From Lactifluus volemus (Eukaryota; Basidiomycota; Agaricomycetes; Russulales; Russulaceae), in assembly GCA_022376515.1 (NCBI GenBank), contig WTXI01000021.1:248001-312000 (forward strand): a stretch of 64,000 bases of DNA, written 5' to 3'. A program made the position numbers and the translations under genes. Positions within the stretch are counted from its first letter, which is position 1; the number at the start of each line of letters is the position of its first letter. The notes beneath the pieces were generated by a model, which worked only from the letters and a program-made list of their open reading frames with translations, searched no databases and was not told the DNA's origin. Of the stretch, positions 55,803 to 64,000 are shown one piece after another.

Positions 55803-57868
55803 TTAGATCTTCCATCCACCCGCAAGGCCCATAATATCAAACGGGTCATACTTCTTTCGGATTTCCCGCAGCCGCCCCACATGTTCACCATACATTTCCT
55901 CCACTGCCGTCCCAAACAACGCATAGTTTGGATAACGCACTGCGTTCTTCAAATCTTGGCCATCGTTGATCCCTGCTGCAATCAATGTTGCACGAGAACT
56001 ACGAACCGCATCCTCCACAAGCTTGTCGACCGATTCCTTGGACCACCCAACGAAGATATTCGATGTCAGGAAAGCGCGTGAGCGATCTGGAGGGTACGCG
56101 CTAGGCCCTCCGTGTGTAAGGAACCCAGGCTCATATTGGTCAAATGTATAAACCACTACGACGTTTTCGTCATACTTGCTGAGAGCCTCACCCCAGAACT
56201 AGTATGCGAGCCACAAAATTAAACCTTGTGCCACTTGTCGTTCAGTATAATGTTCGGTTGCTCACCTTGCTCTCGTTTGCGTGCGCTTCGATAACGGGCT
56301 GGGTGAAGCGTACCATAGGGATACCATCAAAATACCCACTGATGTATGGTCGGGAAACAATAAGCAAAAACCGTATGTAGTAGTAATTGAACTCACCGTG
56401 GGAAAGTGGGGAGGAAGGTTCCCGTGATGAAATCCGTGAAGGACCCTTTGAAGATGGACCTAGATAGGGTTGAGAGTTGCAGCAGTTCATCGTAGAGTCC
56501 TTCAGGAGGTTCTGGCCCGTCGTAGAACAAACTTAGGCTCATTACGACCTGGAAAACATCAGCTGAGCCACGCTATGAGAGTTAATTCGGGCCTTACCGT
56601 GCCGTTGATATAGATGAATTGTGCCTGTTGGGCTCCCTTGTGGTCATGTTCCCGAGTTAAGAACTTGGCAAAAGCTGCTTTGGCATCCTCCATTAGGTCC
56701 CCCACAAAGTTCAGTGACGCAGCCTGTTGCAGTAGTATTGTGGACATGCAATCGCTCCAAATGAAGGGCGCACATACCCAAATGTCAGTTTGATTATGAA
56801 ACTTGAACGTAAATTTGGTAACGATTCCCTGATCGACAATTAGGTACTAGCATTGCAAAATCTTCGCGAGACTCACGTAGTTATTAAATCCACCCTAGTG
56901 CTTGTGAGCTCATTGCTGTACCCATGTAGCCACAGCTAGGCTACTAGCACGACGTACCTTGAGTGCAAACCAGAGATCTTCGTCTTTCTCCGTCACTACT
57001 TTAACTTGTCCACTTGGTAACACGAGCTCGTATCCCACTACATTATCCACGGCAAGCCCGTACTGGCTGGTCTTCCAAGAATATCCTGCGGATTCTTTGA
57101 GCCTCCGACACACTCAGGGCTGGATCTTGAAGAGGAAAAAATCACCTCCACCAAGCGTAAAACCGGCGACGCCAACCTTACCCAAGCGAGCTCCAACAAC
57201 ATTGATGCCTCTTGGGACCAGGTATGCATACACGTCCGTCCAGGTAAGCCCCGCTCCGATATCGACCGTCTTGGAATCTTCGTGGATGACGATGTCATTC
57301 ATTCGTCTCAGCGAGATGTGTACACCGGGAGTTGACGAGAATCCAGGGTTGAGGCTATGACCACCACCTTTAACCGCGAAAGGGGTGCGTGTCGAGGCGA
57401 GCTCCCGGATCTGCGGCGTTTTCGATATAGAGGTCGTCAACGAAAAAAACCAGTGGCCCATTACGGAAATTGGAAGAGCACCCACGATGTTTCCAACTTC
57501 CTGGGGCGTTTCCGGCTCCACTGAACACGCAGATACCTGAGACTTTGAGGAAGCCCAATGAGAAGTCCCTGTGATGAACTCCAGCGAGCCTGAGATTGGA
57601 GTTTTAGCGAGCAAGAGTGAGTTGATGACATGGGAGACTTGGGTAACACATATATACCTGGGTAAAACACCTGCGAAGAAGATGACATAGATTCTGCTAT
57701 TTTCACGCAGATCATGAACTGGCTGCCGGCGTCTACCGTAAACGGTTGTTCATGTACAACGTTGCAAAGATCGCTGGATTCAACTTCATGATTAGATGCG
57801 CCTCGCGGGATCACAGCGAGGGTGACGAGAAGGTTGACAACATGCTCCAGGATATTGGCTCCTAACAT
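55803..57868 (-). CDS. Secreted FAD-linked oxidase D
   Basis: Ten exons in phase: 57868-57658, 57589-57486, 57410-57146, 57085-56958, 56894-56877, 56828-56778, 56723-56598, 56548-56397, 56338-56266, 56198-55803; 507 aa. From exon 2 on the lengths equal those of oxidase A exactly. Hydrophobic N-terminus (LLVTLAVIPRGAS) suggests secretion. FAD site: TPFAVKGGGHSLNPGFSSTP; VDIGAGLTWTDVYAYLVPRG; GARLGKVGVAGFTLGGG; GYSWKTSQYGLAVDNVVGYE; C-terminal YPNYALFGTAVEEMYGEHVG and YDPFDIMGLAGGWKI. The Cys of bicovalent relatives is missing (GKVG), so FAD is probably held by His alone. Intact and most similar to oxidase E 3 kb downstream. Substrate unknown. Confidence 0.9.
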
Positions 57869-59128
57869 GCCCGTACGCGAGGGGTTCAGTGATATCCGAG
57901 ATGATGCGGTGAAAGTACGCCCGAAAGCACACAGCCGAGTTCGAGAGAAACACCATTTTACGATGGTTTGGGTGCCTCTAAATACATTTCTGGCCTAAAG
58001 CTCGGACAATCGACACGAGGGTTGTGTGGTTCTATATAGAACCCGGGGCGTAAGGCGTAAAGATAAGAACGTGGCATACAACGTGGCTGCGAGGCCAGCC
58101 GCACCGCTGGCCTTATTAATACAGCGGTGGAGGCGTTGGAGCTGTTAAACGACGTCACGTAGCCTATGGACTAGCCCCTAGGATTGATATTGAATGTGAT
58201 CGCCGAGTTGGTCATTGGGCCAGCGAATTCTGCATCCAGACTCTTGGTTTGATTTCGACCATGTATCATGTCAGTGTCTTTCCTTTTCACGAAAATGGGG
58301 CTTGGTTTGATCCCGGAGATCCCGCGGATTTAGCGGTCCGGATATCTCGCATCAACCGCGAAATGAATTTCCCGCCGCTTATGATTAGAGACAAAGTCGA
58401 CCATTAGTTGATTAAAAGATCCTCTTTCATGGATTCGTTCTATCTACTTTGAACAGTATAAAAGGACACTGTTCTCGACGCATTTACTTTAGTCCGTTAC
58501 ACAACTAACCATATTTAGCTAACCTAAGAAAGCGTTATCTATTAGGTACTTGTGATGCAATCTAGTCTGTTACACAATAACTGAACGTTATCTATTAGGT
58601 ATCATCCAAGCTGCTGAAAGGACATGGCTTCCCCTGAAATGGCCTGACCCGGATTCTCTGGACTTGCTTGATGAAGCAGTTGGCATTAGCTTGCTTGCAA
58701 GGTAATCAATGTGAAATGCGTTCTCATTGGCGTTTTTGTTTCTTGTCGCTGTGTTCACATAAATCACATGCTTTTGATTTATTTCCTATTCGAGCGACTA
58801 GGGAAAATTGCCGACGTCATGTCTTGCAAACTTTGTCGGAAACTAGAAAAGAGCCCTTCGGAAGACCCTTACATGGAAAAGGAATCACCCGTCCATTGAG
58901 GAGGACACACAAGACCACGCATCGTTGCACCAAAGAGCGAGTCTGAACGACGTTGGTCAGACTCCCGGGCAGTTGGTTGCCGCCAGTGTCCAGCCTGTCC
59001 TTCCAGGTGTCGTATCGTAGTTCTGAGTGAGCCTTAGGCTCAGAATGTTGTTAGCGAACGTTATCTGTTTTTTCACGAAGAGCATTGAACTACCAGGATA
59101 AGGATGACATACCCGATGTGGGCTCTTA
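57869..59128. other. Intergenic; possible solo-LTR-like sequence at 58430-58620
   Basis: No gene. Around 58457 TATAAAAG follows a GAACAG; downstream the block CGTTATCTATTAGGTA occurs twice (near 58533 and 58587), the second leading into TCATCCAAGC.GCTGAAAGG. This could be the R/U5 end of an LTR, but no matching second LTR or pol gene was found. A TATATA near 58034 could serve oxidase D. Confidence 0.35.
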
Positions 59129-61173
59129 CTAGTAGAACTTCCACCCACCCGCAAGACACATAATATCAAACGGATCGTACCTCCTTCGGATTTCCCGCAG
59201 CCGCCTCACATGTTCACCATACATCTCCTCCAACCCCGTCCCAAATAGCGCATAGTTTGGATAAGGCGGCGCATCCTTTAAATCTTGACCATCCTTGATC
59301 CCTGCTGCAACTAATGTGGCATGAGAACTACGAATCGCATGCTCCGTAGGCTTGTCGGCCGATTTCTCGGACCACCCGACATAGATGTTCGATGTCAGGA
59401 AGGCGCGTGAGCGGTCCGGAGGGTACGCGCTTTGCCCTCCGTGTGTAAGGAAATTGTGCTCATAAAGGTCAAATGTATAAACGACTATGACGCTTTCGTC
59501 ATGCCTGCTAAGAGTCTCGCCCCAGAACTATGCGAACGAAATTGGAGCTTGTGATCGTTAATATGACGTTCAACTGCTCACCTTGGTCTCATTTGCGTAC
59601 GCTTCGATAACGGGCTCGGTAAAGCGGACCATAGGGACACCATCAAAATAGCCACTGATGCGTGGCCAAGGAACAAGTAAGCAGAAGCACAATTTGTATG
59701 TAGACCCAATTTGAACTCACCGTTCGTATGTAGGGAGGAAAAGTCCCGAAATAAATCCGTAAAGGAGCCTGTGAAGATAGACCTGGATGAAGTCGACAGT
59801 TGTAAAAGGTCATCGTACAGTCCTTCAGGGGGCTCTGGGCCATCGTATACCAGAAGTAGGTTCAACACTACCTGAAAAAGGTTGGCTGCCATGCCAATGC
59901 TTCAAGGACTAAAGTCGGGCCTCACCGTACCATTACTATAAATAAACTTCCCTTGCTGGGCCCCCTTATGGTCATGTTCCTGAGTTTGGAACGTGGCAAA
60001 AGCTTTTTGGGCATCCTCCATTAGGTTTCCCTCAAAGTTCAATGATGCAGCCTGTTTGAACGTTGTGGACATGCAGTCGCTCCAAACGAAGAGCGGTCTT
60101 ACCCATACATCCGTTTGTTCATACAGCTTGAAAGTAAATTTGGTAACAATTCCCTGATTGACAAGTGTCTTGTTTTACGTAGTATTGAAACATCTTCGCG
60201 AGACTCACGTAGTTGTTAAATCCACCCTGATGCTCATGAGCTCGTTTCTATGCTCTTGAAGCCACGACTACTAGCAGGGCATACCTTGAGTGCGAACCAG
60301 AGATCTTCGTCCTTCTCCGTCACCACTTTTACTTGTCCGTTTGGTAACACAAGCTCATATCCCACTATATTGTCCACGGTAAGCCCATACTGGTTGGTTT
60401 TCCAAGAATATCCTGCGGAGTTTTTGAGTTCGCCCACGCTATGCGCCTTGCCAGTGGAGAGGAAGGAATCACCTCCACCAAGTGTGTAACCACCAACGCC
60501 GACCGTACTCAAGCGAGCTCCAACGACATTGATACCTTTTGGGACCAGGTACGCATACACGTCTATCCAGGTGAGCCCCGCTCCAATCTCGACAATTTTC
60601 GAGTCCTCGTAGACGACAATGTCATCCATTCGTCTCAGCGAAATGTGTACACCGGGGGTTGACGAGAATCCAGGATTGAGGCTATGACCACCGCTTTTGA
60701 CCGCGAAAGGGGTGCGTGTCAAAGCGAGTTCCCGGAGCTGCGGTGTTTGGAGACAGCGTAGTGAGGGTATATCCTGGAACGTGGAGGAAGACCTACGATT
60801 ATCCCAACTTCCTCTGGCGTTTCCGGCCGCACTGAACATGCGGATACCTGAGAGCTCGAATACGCCCAATGAGACATATCTCCACTGAATTCCGGCGAGC
60901 CTTGAATTCAGGGTGTGAGCGGCCGACAATGAAATCACGATATGGGTGAGTCAAAGACACCAACATACCTTTATAAAACACCTGCGAGGTAGACAAAGAT
61001 TCTTCTATCCTCGCGCATGTTACGACGTGACTGTCGTCTGTCATGAACGACTCTTCATGCGCAGCCTCGTGGGGATATCTGGATTCAAGGTCGTGGTTGG
61101 CTTCGCTTGGCGTGATTGCAGCGAGGGTGGCGAAAAAGATGAGAGCACGCTCTAGGGTAATCGCTCTCAACAT
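59129..61173 (-). pseudogene. FAD-linked oxidase E, single frameshift
   Basis: Exons 61173-60969, 60900-60797, 60737-60473, 60412-60285, 60226-60209, 60153-60103, 60051-59926, 59871-59721, 59654-59582, 59527-59129. All lengths match A and D except exon 8 (151 instead of 152 nt): one base is missing near 59753, where D reads GATTTCATCACGGGA and E reads GATTTATTTCGGGA. The last exon is one codon longer (GGWKFY). Signal peptide MLRAITLERALIFFATLAAI, FAD site VKSGGHSLNPGFSSTPGVHI. With the missing base it would be about 505 aa; as read it would end early after exon 8. Near-intact, so either a very young pseudogene or a base-call error. Confidence 0.85.
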
Positions 61174-62869
61174 GGTCGCATCAGGGGGGACATTCGCTTG
61201 TAAAAGCGATATTCCTGGCACGGCACAGAGCTTTAAAGGGCCTTTACAACGAAGTCACGGAAAACCGAAGCCAATGACTAATGTATGATTCCCATGATAA
61301 AAGTGACACATGGTAGGCTAGCATTGGGCCAGTCAAGTCTGCCCCCGATCAGGACGACGCGTAAACAATAAACCCTATGAAAAAAAGTCCTAAAGAGGGC
61401 CGCCAGCGATTGAATATATGGCCATAGAATGAAGAAACGGCCGGTGATTGTGGTGCTTCCAGGACAGGCTGCCATATAGCAACGAAGCCAAATGGCCGTC
61501 CATTCCATGAACCATTGGTTGCTTACGTCACGGAAAGAGAACCGACTCGGAAGTGGCCGGATTGAATCGCGTAATCACCAAGCGATTGACTTCTCCCAAA
61601 GTCCAAGCAAACTACAGCCTGAGGTGACTCGGTATTTTTATGGTTATCCTGTTGCTGCTGTCCAAATTATGTGCAGACGATGTTGCAGGTGCTGTATCCC
61701 GGTCCTGACGTTGACCGATGTTTACAGTAACAGCCGAGGGGTGACAGATCTTTCAAGTTCACGAACTGCAGTAAAGCAATGACAAGAATACGATAGTCCT
61801 CGATTCACTTATAGGGAATCAAGACCACAAATTCTCGTTTCTACTATCGCAGACTTGACACATCGTCCTCGAGCAACAGCGACGTCATGCTCAACCAGTA
61901 GCACGACCACAGGTCGCTAGTGCTCGGGGTACACGTATAGCGCTGACATAGAATGATAGGCATCCGCAGGCTGCATAGCTCTAGTAAGCTTGCCGCTCCA
62001 TTCGAAACCGCAGAAGAGTCCGAGCGAGTGATAGTAGGCTTTGATCGCGATAGGGAGAATGGGCAAAACCATCAACAACCTTGGCATTTCAGGAGAGAAG
62101 TCGGTTGACATGGTCGCGCACTTCGAAGCACGTAATATTTCTGTCGGTAAACGTTGTGGACTCAACTCATTTGCACCTGACAGGACGTATATAGCACAGG
62201 TGCGGTATAGGTATGACGTGATGAAAGCTAAGAACCTTATCTTATACCGAGCGCTGTCGTGACCTACATAGTCAACCTCCTTGAAATCACGCACATCCCC
62301 ATGGAATCATAAAATATCTCGCTAGATTTTACTCTCGCACACAAAAAAACATAAACCGATTAGGGAGAATCAGCCATCTTGAACTGTGACTGGATTTGTG
62401 GACTTAATAAATCCGCGGCTGGCAAAGCCCAGGAACACCCCATTATTCCCATTGTTCTGCACCATCTCTAGCCAGATCCGGAATGTTTGATATGACCCAC
62501 TGAAGGGGAAAAAATGATTTCATTGGTCTCACTGAAAGGAGAGAGACACGCCAGATAGTACCCTTTTTTTTGCCACTAAACCTTACAGGTTCTTTCACGC
62601 CGACTGAACCGAGAATAAAAGGAATTCTGAGCTCGTGAAGATCGCGTGTGATTGTTCTCGGTGGCGCTGGAAACTGTGGACGCGATCCTCGTGAGGGAGG
62701 TAACGCTGGCCTCATAAAATATCGGGACTCCCCGTATCATTCAACCAATCCTTGTACCTGGATACACAGAATCTCTTCTTTCATCAGACCATGTCTTCTT
62801 TCTACGTGACCCCGAGTCCCCTTCCTCATGGACGGGCACTTTGTCCGCTGAGGGGGACTATCCTGCGTT
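61174..62869. other. Intergenic, no gene confirmed
   Basis: 61174-61480 repeats the array spacer (see 44160-44400) and the flank of the oxidase scrap. A minus-strand frame at 62443-62715 (MRPALPPSRGSRPQF) followed by a GT..AG pair near 62500-62540 hints at a small gene, but the frames do not join to a clear protein. Nothing else seen. Confidence 0.35.
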
Positions 62870-63535
62870 ATGGCCCACGTCTGCAGACCATGCCCAACCT
62901 ACCACGCTGTGCGACCCATTTCTGGGCAATCTCGTGAGTACGGTCTCTTCAGGATAACCAAAAGGCCGCTCACGCCTTCACGTCAGGGCGTCCACACTGT
63001 GTATCATTTTGGCGACCTGCCAAATGGCGGGCCCGGGGTCACGTTCCCTGGGATCGACGTCACCAACACCGCCAAGGTCCCTGCCTCGGAACTACTATAC
63101 ATGGCAGACCTCCCAAATAAATTCGATGGGGTAGACGAAGAGAGCATAGCACAACGCCCGGCCTTCGATCAAGGGCGTACTAACCTTGTTACGCTACACC
63201 GTTTTGCCCTCCTTCCCTCGTGTTCACCCCTCGTAGGTCCCAATCATCCTTCTGCCATGCTCTCTTGTATTCAACAAACACAAAGCTTTGACAGACTCAA
63301 GTCCCGATCCATCGCCGTCTGGCGATGCACCGTGGAGTGGGGGCGTGATCGCGCCACACACCCTACAATTACCACCAATAGCGTGAGTGCTGGTGCACGA
63401 GTTCAAGACATTTGCTCACCTCGGGACATAGCAGCCAATACCAGTAGCTCCACAGCGCGGCCAACCAGCAACCTGGACTGGTTTGGCACTTCGAGCCAGG
63501 CGGTTTGTCAATGCCACACTTTCTTGCCTCCCTGA
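62870..63535 (+). other. Open frame of unknown status
   Basis: A 221-codon frame with parts that look protein-like (TVYHFGDLPNGGPGVTFPGI, YMADLPNKFDGVDEESIAQR) and a tail that looks random. No family recognised. It may be an exon of the gene that continues at 63581 or a remnant of a transposable element; there is no splice pair that joins them in phase that I can defend. Confidence 0.3.
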
Positions 63536-63580
63536 AATGGGACACGGCCTGCACTGGCTTACGGTGCAGGTAATTTCGAT

Positions 63581-64000
63581 ATGACAGACCTAGAGACCAC
63601 ACCGTGAGTACCTTCTTCTGCTCTACTCCTTGTTTATGGGAGCGACGCATTTATCTCCGCCAATGGTTACAGGTACCTGCCAGAGTGGTTGCCTGCCCAG
63701 TTCTATGGGCCACTCTTGGTGAGCGGAGACTACAGCTATGACACCGACGACATCGCCCTCCGGCCACATGTTGGTGGAACCAGGGACGGTCCTTGGAAAA
63801 CGCCCTCGCAGGGCAGACGACAATGGGGTCTTGACAGCCATCAACCACGCCCAAACAAGAAGGGCAAGGAGAAGATAGCCGTGAGCCAGGTTCTGGATGC
63901 GACAGGGTCTCAAGTAAGGCCCACCACAAGCCTGCAACCAGGACCCAAGCAGGGACGAATAGAAATTTCAAGACGGCAGGAGGCGGAGCGGGGAAGCTCA
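63581..64000 (+). CDS. Partial unrecognised gene running off the right edge
   Basis: A short first exon 63581-63603 (MTDLETTP), a 69-nt intron (GTGAGT...TTACAG) and an open second exon from 63673 to the end of the window, in phase: YLPEWLPAQFYGPLLVSGDY, then a polar, lysine/glutamine/proline-rich region (RPNKKGKEKIAVSQVLDATG). No domain recognised. The frame upstream of 63581 contains a TGA, which is why this ATG was chosen, but an earlier exon is possible. Confidence 0.4.

Noticed and set aside
1..64000. CRISPR arrays, bacterial operons, rRNA genes
   Set aside because: No short regularly spaced repeats with unique spacers, no ribosome-binding-site logic and no rRNA sequence; introns throughout show a eukaryotic genome.

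Overview
The window reads as nuclear DNA of a filamentous basidiomycete (Agaricomycete). Genes are split by many short introns of about 50-60 nt with GT..AG borders. The conserved proteins are fungal: NADP-isocitrate dehydrogenase, purine nucleoside phosphorylase, urease accessory protein UreF and an SCT1/GAT1-type acyltransferase. F-box proteins, secreted FAD oxidases and a NACHT-WD40 protein are strongly expanded, as in Rhizoctonia/Ceratobasidium-like Cantharellales. Genus is inference; no rRNA or other marker is present. All gene models were built by hand from splice signals and checked by exon phase.

Left part (0-18 kb): two near-identical F-box genes (831-2385 and 8952-10500) lie in a duplicated segment of about 2.1 kb that includes the upstream DNA. 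Between them are a decayed MCM4 helicase copy (3149-4885) and a glycerol-3-phosphate acyltransferase-like gene (6386-8332) whose first exon is unresolved. A divergent F-box gene (12110-13678), a Copia reverse transcriptase/RNase H scrap, a fourth F-box gene on the minus strand (15093-16617), an F-box scrap and dispersed repeats follow.

Centre (18-33 kb): a complete five-exon NLR-like gene on the minus strand (18368-23105, about 1506 aa) combines an N-terminal helical region, a NACHT NTPase and 14 highly similar WD40 repeats. A pair of direct repeats of about 165 bp flanks it. A stretch of ordinary metabolic genes follows, all on the minus strand: NADP-isocitrate dehydrogenase, purine nucleoside phosphorylase, a 540-aa protein of unknown function, and UreF.

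Right part (33-61 kb): a family of secreted FAD-linked oxidases with almost invariant exon lengths (104/265/128/18/51/126/152/73/396 nt from exon 2 on). Two copies are intact (33004-35037 and 55803-57868), two are frameshifted (36703-38761 and 59129-61173) and one is a fused scrap (49615-49940). Between them are an aminoglycoside phosphotransferase-like kinase gene and a direct tandem array of four F-box units of about 3 kb (41.5-52.7 kb). Only the first unit is intact; the others carry small deletions. Homologous flanks at 40.94-41.42 kb and 53.18-53.70 kb bound the array. The last 1.2 kb holds an unrecognised gene that runs off the window.

Together this looks like a fast-evolving accessory region (F-box birth and death, oxidase birth and death, an NLR with homogenised repeats) wrapped around a small conserved core.
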